This document shows, one piece after another, positions 25,850 through 35,148 of a stretch of 64,000 bases of DNA. Position 1 is the first letter of the stretch, and the number at the start of each line of letters is the position of its first letter. Under the pieces are notes generated by a model that was given only the letters and a program-made list of their open reading frames with translations, made no database searches and was not told the DNA's origin. This DNA comes from Deltaproteobacteria bacterium (GTDB taxonomy: Bacteria; Desulfobacterota; Desulfobacteria; Desulfobacterales; Desulfatirhabdiaceae): NCBI GenBank assembly GCA_016219185.1, contig JACRBZ010000066.1, positions 62,001 through 126,000 of the forward strand, given 5' to 3'. Both the position numbers and the translations under genes were made by a program.

Positions 25850-25879
25850 ATTATACCGTACGTCATATCGTTTAATCAA
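25850..25879 (-). promoter_or_regulatory. Promoter of the phd-parE operon
   Basis: On the minus strand TTGATT and TATAAT are separated by 18 bases, ending about 30 bases before the antitoxin start. The spacer holds TACGTACGG-like dyad sequence that may be the Phd operator. Confidence 0.55.
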
Positions 25880-25969
25880 GTTTGTTCTTGTTGAGCATAA
25901 TGCTCATCCGACTCCAAACTATTGCGTACGCCCGGCACGGGCGTGAACTAATCATTCTTGAAAAAACCA

Positions 25970-26005
25970 ATGATTCCTTTTCGAAATCATTGGTTGTGAT
26001 GAGGG
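25970..26005 (-). terminator. Rho-independent terminator of the moxR-VWA operon
   Basis: On the minus strand AACCAATGATT and AATCATTGGTT form an 11-base stem followed by a T run (TTTTTTC), 45 bases after the VWA gene stop. A copy of this hairpin exists at 23221-23251. Confidence 0.75.
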
Positions 26006-26049
26006 ATTGGCTTGAAAAACTGAAACGATGGATAATTATAAATCCATTA

Positions 26050-27243
26050 TCAGTTTTTCATCATCAACTGCGCGACTGCCTTTTCCAGGCCGTCGATGGA
26101 CAGTTCAAACATGGGGAAGATGCGGCCGATGGTTGAAATGCTCGGGGTGTAATTCCACATGGAGACCGGGGCCGGATTCAGCCAGACGCAGTGCTTGAAG
26201 GTTTCGGACAAAAATTTCAGCCGTTCGATGCTGGGTTTGGAAGTGCGTTCTTCAATGTGAATGGAGCCGTCTCTGGCCATGAGTTCATAAGGGGCCATGC
26301 TGGCATCCCCGAGCAGAATCAGCCGGGTGTCCGGGTCAAAGGCGGCAAATTCCTCCACTCGCTTGGGTTCCTTGTATCGGGACGCGTCTTTCCAGAGGGT
26401 ATCATAGATGGTGTTGTGGAAAAAAAATGTCTTGATGTCTTTGAACTGGGCTTTGGCGTAATCAAACAGGGTCTGCACCACCTCGACATATGGATCCATG
26501 GACCAGCCGCCGTTGTCGATGGCCAGAATCACCTTGAGCCGGTCTTTCAGGCTTCGGTCAAAGACGATTTCAATTTCCCCGGCGTTTTTCATGGTCTGGT
26601 AAATGGTGGATTCCACATTCACACGGTCCTTGGGACCGGAGGGGACCAGGTGTCGCAGGCGTTTGATGGCCTCTCCGACCATGGCCTGGGTCAGGGGGCC
26701 GTCCAGGGAATAATCCTTGTACCGCCGCTCCATGGCGACCTTTATGGCGGAACGGTTCCGGGACATGCCGCCCACCCGCATGCCGCCGGGGTGATGTCCG
26801 GAATGACCCACAGGGGACGTGCCGCCGGTTCCGATCCACTTGCTGCCGCCGTCGTGCCGCTCGGTTTGTTCTTTGAGGCGCTCCTTGAAATATTCGATGA
26901 GCTCCTCGGGCGTCATTTTTTTCAGCTCCGCTTCATCGATGCCCAGGGCATCCGCCAGGAGTTTGGGGTCCTGCAGCCAGGTGTCCAGCAGATTTCTGGC
27001 CATTTCATCCAGGGCAAACCCCTCCTGATCCGGCATTTCCGTGCCCTTGAAATGATGGGCAAACACCTGATCGAACAGATCGAAATACCGCTCGCTCTTC
27101 ACCAGTATGCATCGGGAGGCTGTGTAAAAATCTCCAAGGCTGCCGACCAGTCCCTGCCGAAGCGCCCGATGCAGGGTCAAAAACGACGTGGGGCTTACGG
27201 GGATGCCGGCTTCCTTGATCTGATAAAAAAAATCCACAAACAT
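26050..27243 (-). CDS. VWA-domain protein of the CoxE-like family
   Basis: A 397-residue cytoplasmic protein. The N-terminal half (FVDFFYQIKEAGIPVSPTSF) and a glycine-rich linker near residue 145 lead to a von Willebrand factor A-like domain with VILAIDNGGWSMDPYVEV. The MIDAS motif is DNGGWS rather than the usual DxSxS. Downstream, a small MoxR/VWA chaperone logic is expected: these pairs act in metal insertion or complex assembly, but the client is unknown here. It follows the moxR gene by about 70 bases on the same strand. Its 3' end is duplicated at 23205-23536. Confidence 0.85.
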   Translation of the reverse strand: MFVDFFYQIKEAGIPVSPTSFLTLHRALRQGLVGSLGDFYTASRCILVKSERYFDLFDQVFAHHFKGTEMPDQEGFALDEMARNLLDTWLQDPKLLADALGIDEAELKKMTPEELIEYFKERLKEQTERHDGGSKWIGTGGTSPVGHSGHHPGGMRVGGMSRNRSAIKVAMERRYKDYSLDGPLTQAMVGEAIKRLRHLVPSGPKDRVNVESTIYQTMKNAGEIEIVFDRSLKDRLKVILAIDNGGWSMDPYVEVVQTLFDYAKAQFKDIKTFFFHNTIYDTLWKDASRYKEPKRVEEFAAFDPDTRLILLGDASMAPYELMARDGSIHIEERTSKPSIERLKFLSETFKHCVWLNPAPVSMWNYTPSISTIGRIFPMFELSIDGLEKAVAQLMMKN

Positions 27244-27311
27244 AGGCTGTTTCCTATCGCAACCGTACCACGGTACGTGAAGGTTGGGATTTGATCATGA
27301 TTTCAGTCAAT

Positions 27312-28169
27312 CTAAAACAATCGCCTGCGGTTGACGGCATTGGCCGCGCGGGTAAAATCCTGGCTTTTTTTAAAGAGAATGCCCATAAATGGGACATCGC
27401 CTTTAGCCAGCCGGCTGGGTTTAAAATCCGGATCCGCGGACAATGCCCGGACCCAGTTGAGCAGCTCCCGGGTTGCCGGACGTTTTTCAACCGCCTCGAG
27501 TTCCCGGAGCTTGTAAAACGCGGCAATGGCGTTTTCCGTCAGTTCATTGTCCAGTTCCGGAAAATGCACTTTGACAATCTGTCGCATCATCTTGGGGTCC
27601 GGAAAGGCGATGTGATGAAAATTGCACCGGCCCAGAAACGGATCCGACAAGTCCTTCTTGGCATTGGAGGTAATGATGAACACCGGCCGGTGCCGGGCCT
27701 GGATGGTTTTGTCGATTTCAATGATGTCGAACTCCATCTGATCCAGGACATCCAGCATGTCATCCTGAAAATCCGTATCCGCCTTGTCGATTTCATCGAT
27801 CAGCAGCACCGTTCGGGTATCGGCGGTAAAAGCCTGGCCGATTTTGCCCATCTTGATATAATCCTCGATATTGCTGACATCCCGTTTGGAGTCGCCGAAA
27901 CGGCTGTCGTTAAGGCGGGTCAGGGTGTCGTACTGATAAAGAGCTTCCACCAGTTTCATACTGGATTTGACATTGAGAATGATCAGCGGCATGTGAAGAA
28001 CCTCTGCAATGGCATGGGCCAGCATGGTCTTGCCGGTCCCCGGCTCTCCTTTTAAAAGCAGCGGCATTTCCAGCGCCATCGAGATATTGACGATCCTTGC
28101 CAGCTCTTCATCCAGAACATAGCGCTTTGCGCCTGTAAATAAATTGCAATCCGATGCGGTTGTGGTCAT
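27312..28169 (-). CDS. MoxR-family AAA+ ATPase
   Basis: The 285-residue product has Walker A GEPGTGKTMLA, Walker B VLLIDEIDKAD, sensor-like VFIITSNAKKDLSDPFLGRC and a small C-terminal lid. It lacks other domains. MoxR ATPases act as chaperones together with VWA proteins. The VWA gene directly downstream supports that pairing. It is transcribed divergently from aprBA, with a 600-base region between. Confidence 0.9.
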   Translation of the reverse strand: MTTTASDCNLFTGAKRYVLDEELARIVNISMALEMPLLLKGEPGTGKTMLAHAIAEVLHMPLIILNVKSSMKLVEALYQYDTLTRLNDSRFGDSKRDVSNIEDYIKMGKIGQAFTADTRTVLLIDEIDKADTDFQDDMLDVLDQMEFDIIEIDKTIQARHRPVFIITSNAKKDLSDPFLGRCNFHHIAFPDPKMMRQIVKVHFPELDNELTENAIAAFYKLRELEAVEKRPATRELLNWVRALSADPDFKPSRLAKGDVPFMGILFKKSQDFTRAANAVNRRRLF

Positions 28170-28469
28170 AAGTTCCCTATAATGTGATTATTGTTCTTCA
28201 TCGCAAGAAATGAAAATTTCCGGATATGTCTGTCTTTGATTTTTCGATCTTGACCTTCATGGCGCTTGAATATACAGTACCAAATTGGTCAACCAAAACC
28301 TTTCCCCATATTCCAATGGCATTTGTCGGAATAATACCGTGTTTAATGCATCCCGATTTCAATATTATGGAGTTATTATTTTTTTGGCAAGATATTTACC
28401 GCGAAAAAACGGTTGCCTCCCTTCGGAACACTCGGAAATTGAGCGTTGAAAGTCAATTGCCAAAAGTGC

Positions 28470-28498
28470 TTGACAAGAAAAACACCGGGTGATATTCA
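28470..28498 (+). promoter_or_regulatory. Candidate aprBA promoter, and contents of the 28170-28768 intergenic region
   Basis: TTGACA and TATTCA stand 17 bases apart. A transcript from here would carry a leader of about 260 bases before aprB. The leader contains the inverted repeat CCATTTG...CAAATGG (28547-28570) and an AT-rich stretch. The rest of the region holds only a weak 88-codon ORF (28226-28492) without motifs. The -10 match is imperfect, so the site is tentative. Confidence 0.4.
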
Positions 28499-28768
28499 TG
28501 CAACCTTATATATATTATTGTGTTGTAATTTAAAGTAATTATCATGCCATTTGAGATAGATTCCAAATGGTTATATCAGGTCGATTTTTTATGGTTCTTT
28601 TAATTGAGCACTTTTAACCCATTCGCTGCAAATAGACAGCGGCCTACTGCAGCGGCCGCAGACAAATGAAGGGAGGTGCTGAACAGACCTAATCTTAGGC
28701 TACCGGAATTTGCATTCGCGTATTAACTTGAACTTATGAAAAGCCAAAAAACAATGGAGGTATCTTAA

Positions 28769-29203
28769 ATGCCAAGTTTTGTAATTGCAGAAAAATGTGA
28801 TGGTTGCAAAGGCGGAGACAAAACCGCATGTATGTACATTTGCCCAAATGATCTGATGGTTCTCGATCCCAACGCCATGAAAGCGTACAATCAGGAACCC
28901 GATCAGTGCTGGGAATGTTTTTCCTGCGTAAAAATTTGCCCCACCCAGGCCATTGAAGTCCGTGGCTATTCTGATTTCGTACCGCTGGGAAGCAGCATCA
29001 TGCCGCTGATGAGCACCGAAGATGTCGTCTGGACCTGCAAGTTCAGAAACGGACTCATCAAACGCTTCAAGTTCCCCATCCGCACCACTCCGGAAGGCCA
29101 GGCCAATGGTTATCTGTCATTGAAAGGCAAAGATCTGGACAGCCAGCTCCTTTCAACGGAAGAAGCAGACGGCTACAAAATGATTAAACCGACATTGGTC
29201 TAA
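28769..29203 (+). CDS. aprB: Adenylylsulfate reductase, beta subunit
   Basis: A 144-residue iron-sulfur protein with two [4Fe-4S] motifs, CDGCKGGDKTACMYICP and CWECFSCVKICP, and the AprB C-terminal tail that wraps AprA. It passes electrons to the FAD of AprA for reduction of APS to sulfite and AMP in the cytoplasm, the key energy step of sulfate respiration. A good GGAGG site precedes ATG 28769. aprA follows 68 bases downstream. Confidence 0.97.
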   Translation: MPSFVIAEKCDGCKGGDKTACMYICPNDLMVLDPNAMKAYNQEPDQCWECFSCVKICPTQAIEVRGYSDFVPLGSSIMPLMSTEDVVWTCKFRNGLIKRFKFPIRTTPEGQANGYLSLKGKDLDSQLLSTEEADGYKMIKPTLV

Positions 29204-29271
29204 CCCATCAGCATCGGATTATTTATTCAATCATCTCTTTGAATCAAATATAATTTTGAGGAGGATATAAC

Positions 29272-31245
29272 ATGGCATTACCGAACAAAATTTTGGGTGA
29301 AATCAAGGCCGAAAGAGATCCAAAAGTTGTAGAACGCGAAGTTGATATTCTTATTGTCGGCGGCGGCATGGCTGCCTGCGGTACGGCATTTGAAGTCAAA
29401 AAATGGGCCGCAGACGGCACCAAGATCCTGCTTTGCGACAAAGCCGCCATGGACAGAAGCGGTGCTGTGGCACAGGGCCTTTCCGCCATCAACACTTATG
29501 TTGGCACCAACAGCCCGGAAGACTATGTCCGGATGGTTCGTAACGACTTGATGGGTCTGGTTCGTGAAGACCTTATTTTCGACCTTGGTCGCCACGTGGA
29601 TGACTCTGTTCATCTCTTTGAAGAATGGGGACTTCCTGTTTGGAAAAAAGATGAAGCCGGAAAAACCCTGGACGGTAAAAAAGGCCTTGAAATGGGCTCC
29701 CTGAAAGGCGGGGCACAGCCGGTTCGCACCGGTAAATGGCAGATCATGATCAACGGCGAATCTTACAAGAGAATCGTTGCTGAAGCTGCCAAGACGGCTC
29801 TGGGTAATGACAATATCATCGAACGCTGCTTCATCGTCGAGCTTCTGCTGGATGCCAACAATGCCAATCAGGTTGCCGGTGCAGTGGGCTTCTCGGTTCG
29901 CGAAAACATCGTTTATATCATCAAAGCCAAAACCATCATGGTTGCCTGCGGCGGCGCTGTCAATATTTATCAGCCCCGTTCCGTCGGTGAAGGTAAAGGC
30001 CGCGCATGGTATCCGGTATGGAACGCTGGTTCCACCTACACCATGGCCATGAAAGTCGGCGCTGAACTTTCCATGATGGAAAACCGTTTCACCCCGGCCC
30101 GTTTTAAAGACGGTTACGGCCCGGTTGGTGCATGGTTCCTGCTGTTCAAAGCCAAGACCCTCAATGGTCTGGGTGAAAACTTTGCAGCCAGCGACGCCGC
30201 CAAGGCAGAACTTGCAAAATACGCTCCGTACGGCACTGCAGCGGTGACCCCGACCTGTCTGCGTAACCACCTGATGCTGTTTGAAATGAAGGCAGGACGC
30301 GGCCCGATCATCATGGATACGGTTACGGCCCTGGCAGCTCTTGGAAAAACCATGGACAAGAAAGAACTCAAACACCTTGAGTCCGAAGCATGGGAAGATT
30401 TCCTGGATATGACCTGCGGTCAGGCCAACCTGTGGTGCGCCACCAACACCGAGCCTGAAAAGAAAAACTCCGAAGTTATGCCGACCGAACCGTATTTGCT
30501 GGGTTCACACTCCGGCTGCTGCGGCATGTGGGTTTCCGGTCCGGATGAAGACTGGGTCCCGGCTGCCTACAAATGGGGACACAAAGGCAAAGTTTATAAC
30601 CGCATGACCACGGTTGTCGGTCTCTTTACCTCAGGTGACGGCGTTGGCTGCTCAGGCCACAAATTCTCCTCCGGTTCACATGCCGAAGGCCGTATTGTTG
30701 CCAAACAGATGGTGAAATTCGTCCGCGACAACGCGGATTTCAAACCCGCCATCAAAGAGTCTGCCGCAGCACTGGTTGACATGGTTTACAAACCGGTCAG
30801 AACCTATCTGGACAACTGCGCATACACCACTGCGGTTGATATCAACCCCAACTATGTAAAACCCTCCGGCATGGCCCTTCGCCTGATGAAGGCCACCCAT
30901 GAATACGGCGCTGGAACGGCAACATTCTATCAGACCAGTTCCAAGAGTCTTGAAATCGTCATGGATCTTCTGGCAACCATGCGCGAAGACTGCGAGAAAC
31001 TGGGCGCCGGCGACCTTCATGAACTGATGAGAGCATGGGAAATCAAACACCGTATCTGGACGGTCGAAGCTCACCTTCGTCACATCCAGTTCCGAAAAGA
31101 AACCCGTTATCCCGGATTCTACTATCAGGCAGATTATCCCGGACAGGATGATGCCAACTGGTTCTGCTTTGTCAACTCCAAATATGATCCGGCTGCGGGC
31201 ACATGGGATGTCTTCAAGAAAGACTACATCAAACTGATTGCCTAA
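29272..31245 (+). CDS. aprA: Adenylylsulfate reductase, alpha subunit
   Basis: A 657-residue flavoprotein of the fumarate reductase superfamily. Near residue 28 is the dinucleotide-binding ILIVGGGMAACGTAFE, and later SGAVAQGLSAINTY and the FTSGDGVGCSGHKFSSGSHA region. It binds FAD and APS and forms the catalytic AprAB heterodimer. Strong GGAGG ribosome-binding site. Codon use is biased and clean, as expected for a highly expressed gene. A terminator follows, separating it from qmoA. Confidence 0.98.
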   Translation: MALPNKILGEIKAERDPKVVEREVDILIVGGGMAACGTAFEVKKWAADGTKILLCDKAAMDRSGAVAQGLSAINTYVGTNSPEDYVRMVRNDLMGLVREDLIFDLGRHVDDSVHLFEEWGLPVWKKDEAGKTLDGKKGLEMGSLKGGAQPVRTGKWQIMINGESYKRIVAEAAKTALGNDNIIERCFIVELLLDANNANQVAGAVGFSVRENIVYIIKAKTIMVACGGAVNIYQPRSVGEGKGRAWYPVWNAGSTYTMAMKVGAELSMMENRFTPARFKDGYGPVGAWFLLFKAKTLNGLGENFAASDAAKAELAKYAPYGTAAVTPTCLRNHLMLFEMKAGRGPIIMDTVTALAALGKTMDKKELKHLESEAWEDFLDMTCGQANLWCATNTEPEKKNSEVMPTEPYLLGSHSGCCGMWVSGPDEDWVPAAYKWGHKGKVYNRMTTVVGLFTSGDGVGCSGHKFSSGSHAEGRIVAKQMVKFVRDNADFKPAIKESAAALVDMVYKPVRTYLDNCAYTTAVDINPNYVKPSGMALRLMKATHEYGAGTATFYQTSSKSLEIVMDLLATMREDCEKLGAGDLHELMRAWEIKHRIWTVEAHLRHIQFRKETRYPGFYYQADYPGQDDANWFCFVNSKYDPAAGTWDVFKKDYIKLIA

Positions 31246-31287
31246 TGATGGATATTTTCATTGACTTAGTTTAGCAGGATTATCACG

Positions 31288-31325
31288 CCTCCAGGTATCT
31301 TCAGATGCCTGGAGGTTTTTTTTAA
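31288..31325 (+). terminator. Rho-independent terminator after aprA
   Basis: CCTCCAGGTATC-TTCA-GATGCCTGGAGG forms a near-perfect stem followed by eight or more T residues, 42 bases after the aprA stop. Confidence 0.92.
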
Positions 31326-31331
31326 ACCATG

Positions 31332-31359
31332 TTTTAAGTTTTAAGTTTTAAGTTTTAAG
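31332..31359. repeat. Tandem heptamer repeat, four units of TTTTAAG
   Basis: Four perfect copies of TTTTAAG follow the aprA terminator. A loosely complementary A/C-rich stretch (ACCTAAAACCTAACACTTAAACC) lies 20-50 bases downstream. No function is evident. Confidence 0.7.
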
Positions 31360-31454
31360 CCTGACACGGGCAACAGCACCTAGAACCTAAAACCTAACAC
31401 TTAAACCTGTAACAGAAAAACAAACCCAAACCTTATAATGCACGGAGGGATAGC

Positions 31455-32732
31455 ATGACAGCAGACAAAGCAGCCCCTGCTAGTGGAAGCATTTTGGTAG
31501 TTGGTGGCGGGATCAGCGGACTGACCACTGCCATCGAAGCTGCCGAAGTGGGATACGAGGTGTTCCTGGTCGAAAAAAATCCTTACCTGGGCGGAAGAGT
31601 AGCGCAGTTGAATCAGTATTTCCCAAAGCTATGTCCTCCGTCCTGCGGTCTTGAGATTAATTTTCGAAGAATCAAGGACAATCCCAAAATCAAAGTGCTG
31701 ACACTGGCCGAAGTCGAGAAAATCAGCGGTACCCCGGGAAATTACGATGCCGATATCCGCATCAGCCCCCGATATGTTAATGAAAATTGCACCTGCTGCG
31801 GCGAATGCGCTGCGGCCTGTCAGGCGGAAGTATCCTCGGATTTCAATTTCGGCATGAACAAGATCAAGGGAGCCTATCTTCCCAATGATTTGTCCCTGCC
31901 GGCCCGATTTGTTCTTTCTCCGCAGATCATCGGCACAGAAGATGCCAAAAGGTGCAAGGAAGCCTGCAAGTATGATGCGGTTGACCTGGACATGGCCGCT
32001 AAAACCATCAGTCTGAAAGTGGGCGCCGTGGTGTGGGCAACCGGTTGGACGCCTTACGACGCCGGCAAGATCGACAATCTCGGCTTTGGCCGCTATCCCA
32101 ATATCATCACCAACATGATGCTGGAAAGACTGGCTTCCACCAATGGCCCCACCAGCGGGAAAATCACCCGTCCCTCGGACCAGAAGGCGCCGGAAAGCAT
32201 TGCCTTTGTCCAGTGCGCCGGCTCCCGCGATGAAAACCACTTGCCGTACTGCTCCTATATCTGTTGTATGGCTTCCCTCAAACATGCCACCTACATTCGC
32301 GAACAGTATCCGGATGCAAAGATCTTTATTTTCTATATCGATCTTCGGACCCCGGGCTATCGTTACGAAAAATTTTACGAGAATATCAAGGCAGATAAAA
32401 ATGTCTTCTTTATCAAGGGAAAAGTTGCCGAAGTCAGCGAAGACCCCAGTTCCCGCAACGTTACGGTCGTGGCTGAAAACGCCGTAACCGGCGAGAAAAT
32501 CCGCCAGACCGTTGATCTGGTCGTCCTGGCAACCGGTATGCAGCCGACAACGGCCCTTGCCAAACATCCAGCCGATCTGACTTATAATGAAGACGGCTTT
32601 ATCGTGAATGATTTTGTCAAAGGCGGAATGTTTGCTGCTGGATGCGCCAATAAGCCTGCGGACGTGGTGTCATCCAATCAGAATGCGACGGGCATGGCCC
32701 TTAAAGCCATTCAAACTCTGGTAAGGAGGTAA
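31455..32732 (+). CDS. qmoA: Quinone-interacting membrane-bound oxidoreductase subunit QmoA
   Basis: A 425-residue HdrA-like flavoprotein. The FAD-binding N-terminus is ILVVGGGISGLTTAIEAAEV with YLGGRVAQLN, followed by LCPPSCGLEINFRR and a cysteine cluster CTCCGECAAAC, then SIAFVQCAGSRDE. QmoABC passes electrons from menaquinol toward AprAB. A GGAGG site precedes ATG 31455, and qmoB follows with 10 bases between. Length is typical. Confidence 0.95.
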   Translation: MTADKAAPASGSILVVGGGISGLTTAIEAAEVGYEVFLVEKNPYLGGRVAQLNQYFPKLCPPSCGLEINFRRIKDNPKIKVLTLAEVEKISGTPGNYDADIRISPRYVNENCTCCGECAAACQAEVSSDFNFGMNKIKGAYLPNDLSLPARFVLSPQIIGTEDAKRCKEACKYDAVDLDMAAKTISLKVGAVVWATGWTPYDAGKIDNLGFGRYPNIITNMMLERLASTNGPTSGKITRPSDQKAPESIAFVQCAGSRDENHLPYCSYICCMASLKHATYIREQYPDAKIFIFYIDLRTPGYRYEKFYENIKADKNVFFIKGKVAEVSEDPSSRNVTVVAENAVTGEKIRQTVDLVVLATGMQPTTALAKHPADLTYNEDGFIVNDFVKGGMFAAGCANKPADVVSSNQNATGMALKAIQTLVRR

Positions 32733-32742
32733 GAGGTTAACC

Positions 32743-35049
32743 ATGGATAAAAAATATGGCGTTTATATCTGCACGGGTTGCGGAATCGGAGATGCCCTGG
32801 ACATTGACGGCCTGTGCGCTACGGTCAAAAAAGCACGCAAAACAGCCAAGACGCATCCGTTTCTTTGCGGTCAGGACGGCGTTGCCATGCTTAAAAAAGA
32901 CATCAGCGAAGAAGGCGTCAACACCCTGGTCATAGCTGCCTGCTCCCGCCGGGTCAATTTTGATGTTTTCCGTTTTGACGGATGCATCGTGGATCGGGTG
33001 AACCTGAGAGAACAGGTGGTATGGTCCCATCCCAAAGGCGACAAATCCCTTGAAATAAACCATACACAGATGCTGGCCAATGACTACCTCAAGATGGGTA
33101 TGATCAAGGTTGAAAAAATTCAACTCCCCGATCCGTATAAGCTGGAAAATTTTACCAAGAAGATTCTGGTCATCGGCGGCGGCATCACCGGTATTTCCGC
33201 GGCACTGGATGCGGCAAAAGTCGGTTATGATGTCACGATCGTTGAAAAAGAAGCCAAACTCGGTGGTTATGCCACCAAAATCCGCAAACAACTGCCCGTC
33301 AAGCAGCCCTACACCAGCCTGATTTCCCCGATGATCGCAGATAAAATCCGTGAAGTCGAGTCCTTCTCCAACATCACGGTAAAAACAAATACAACCGTGG
33401 CCCGTATTGCCGGTCAGCCTGGCGATTTTACCGTGACTCTGAAAAAACCCGGTGAAGCACTGGAATTTGATGTTCCGTTTCCGCTGCCACCGGAAATGAA
33501 AGTGGATGCCAGCGGCAAGGATCTGGATAAGGACAAACTGAACGAGCTGTATAAAGAATTCAACAAGGGTAAAAACGACATTCTGTCTTTTGATCCCAAT
33601 GGAGAGAAATTCGGTGCCGTGGTTCTGGCTGCCGGCTGGCGGCCCTATTTACCTGCTGAAGGTGAATTCGCCCACCTTGGCTATGGCGCCATTGCCGATG
33701 TGGTCACCAATCACCAGTTCGAAGAAATCGCGGCCAAGGGAAAGATTCTGCGCCCCTCGGACGGCAAGGAAGCCCAGTCCGTCGTTTTTATTCAAAGCCC
33801 CGGACAGGGGGATGACAAGGACTTTGCCTATACGGGTTCCATCACCAGCATGGTTGCGCTGAAACAGGCCAAATATGTGCGGGAAGATTTCCCGGACGGC
33901 AAGGCCTATATCTTCTATCAGCACATGAGAACCCCCGGACTTCAGGAACTTTTCTACAAAAGCCTTCAGCAGGACCCCGGCATTTTTCTCACCAAGGGAG
34001 AAGTGATCAACGTTTCTCAAAACGGATCCGGCTTGATTGTTGAAGCCGACAATACCCTTTTGGGAGAGAAAATTCAGGTAAAGGCCGACATGGTCGTTCT
34101 GGGAACCGGCATGGTGCCGGCTACCGTGGATGATCCGGTGGTGAATCTGGCTTACCGTCAGGGACCCGGATTCCGGGATAATGCCATTTTCAATGGATAT
34201 GCGGATTCCAATTTCATCTGCTTTCCCTATGAAACCCAGAGAACCGGGGTCTATGCGGCAGGATGCATCCGCCGCGGCCTGACCATGGAAGAATCCATGG
34301 AAGATGCTACTGGCGCGGCCCTGAAAGCCATTCAGTGCGTTGAGTCCACCAACCGCGGAGTTGCGGTTCACCCGAGGTCCGGCGACATGTCTTTTCCGGA
34401 TTTCTTTTTTCAGAGATGCACCCAGTGCAAGCGATGCACCGAGGAATGTCCGTTCGGGGCACTGGATGATGATGAAAAAGGTACGCCAAAGCCAAATCCC
34501 ACCCGCTGCAGACGCTGCGGAACCTGCATGGGTGCCTGCCCCGAGCGGATCATCGGCTTTGCGGATTACAATATCGACAGCATCGGCTCCATGGTCAAGG
34601 CCATCGAGGTTCCCTCGACCGACGACTTTGATGATCCGCCGATGCGGATTCTGGGCCTGGTCTGTGAAAATGATGCGTATCCGGCCATCGACATTGCGGG
34701 CCTTAACCGGCTGCAGTTTTCCGCGGATGTCCGGCTGATTCCGATTCGCTGCCTGGGGTCCGTCAATGTCATCTGGATCAAGGAAGCCCTGTCCAAAGGC
34801 ATGGACGGCGTCTTTGTTCTGGGCTGCAAGCACGGCGATGACTACCAGTGCCATTTTGTCAAGGGCAGTGAACTGGCCAGCATCCGGATGAAAAAGATCG
34901 GCGAGGCTCTGGCAAGTCTGGCTCTTGAAGTGGAGCGGGTTGCCCAGTTTGAAATTGCCATCGATGAATTCGATAAAGTCCCCGTAATCATCAACGATTT
35001 TGTCAAACTCGTCACGGATATGGGACCGAACCCCTTGAAGGGTTTCTAA
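32743..35049 (+). CDS. qmoB: Quinone-interacting membrane-bound oxidoreductase subunit QmoB
   Basis: A 768-residue protein. It begins with a cysteine-containing YICTGCGIGDAL region, then an HdrA-like FAD domain (KILVIGGGITGISAALDAAK). Around residue 560 there are two ferredoxin motifs, CTQCKRCTEECPFG and CRRCGTCMGACPE, and the C-terminus is MvhD-like with LGCKHGDDYQCH. This domain order is the QmoB signature. It is cytoplasmic and binds QmoA and the membrane subunit QmoC, encoded 100 bases downstream. Confidence 0.95.
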   Translation: MDKKYGVYICTGCGIGDALDIDGLCATVKKARKTAKTHPFLCGQDGVAMLKKDISEEGVNTLVIAACSRRVNFDVFRFDGCIVDRVNLREQVVWSHPKGDKSLEINHTQMLANDYLKMGMIKVEKIQLPDPYKLENFTKKILVIGGGITGISAALDAAKVGYDVTIVEKEAKLGGYATKIRKQLPVKQPYTSLISPMIADKIREVESFSNITVKTNTTVARIAGQPGDFTVTLKKPGEALEFDVPFPLPPEMKVDASGKDLDKDKLNELYKEFNKGKNDILSFDPNGEKFGAVVLAAGWRPYLPAEGEFAHLGYGAIADVVTNHQFEEIAAKGKILRPSDGKEAQSVVFIQSPGQGDDKDFAYTGSITSMVALKQAKYVREDFPDGKAYIFYQHMRTPGLQELFYKSLQQDPGIFLTKGEVINVSQNGSGLIVEADNTLLGEKIQVKADMVVLGTGMVPATVDDPVVNLAYRQGPGFRDNAIFNGYADSNFICFPYETQRTGVYAAGCIRRGLTMEESMEDATGAALKAIQCVESTNRGVAVHPRSGDMSFPDFFFQRCTQCKRCTEECPFGALDDDEKGTPKPNPTRCRRCGTCMGACPERIIGFADYNIDSIGSMVKAIEVPSTDDFDDPPMRILGLVCENDAYPAIDIAGLNRLQFSADVRLIPIRCLGSVNVIWIKEALSKGMDGVFVLGCKHGDDYQCHFVKGSELASIRMKKIGEALASLALEVERVAQFEIAIDEFDKVPVIINDFVKLVTDMGPNPLKGF

Positions 35050-35148
35050 ATAAACTAGCCTAAAAGGCTGATGACGGACGGCAAAAGGAGATTGAATCAC
35101 TTCAGCCGTCCGTCATCCGCCTTTCAGTTTTTTTAAGGAGGATTTATC

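Noticed and set aside
26191-27294. 367-codon plus-strand ORF opposite the VWA gene
   Set aside because: Shadow frame. The minus-strand gene has family signatures and a terminator.
28226-28492. 88-codon plus-strand ORF upstream of aprB
   Set aside because: Odd hydrophobic composition with no motif. Its 3' end overlaps the probable aprBA promoter.
29278-30375. 365-codon minus-strand ORF opposite aprA
   Set aside because: Antisense shadow of a biased, highly expressed gene. No family features.
33649-35100. 483-codon minus-strand ORF opposite qmoB
   Set aside because: It is a shadow of the strong qmoB coding frame. It has no motifs and no ribosome-binding site, and the plus-strand protein is clearly recognisable.
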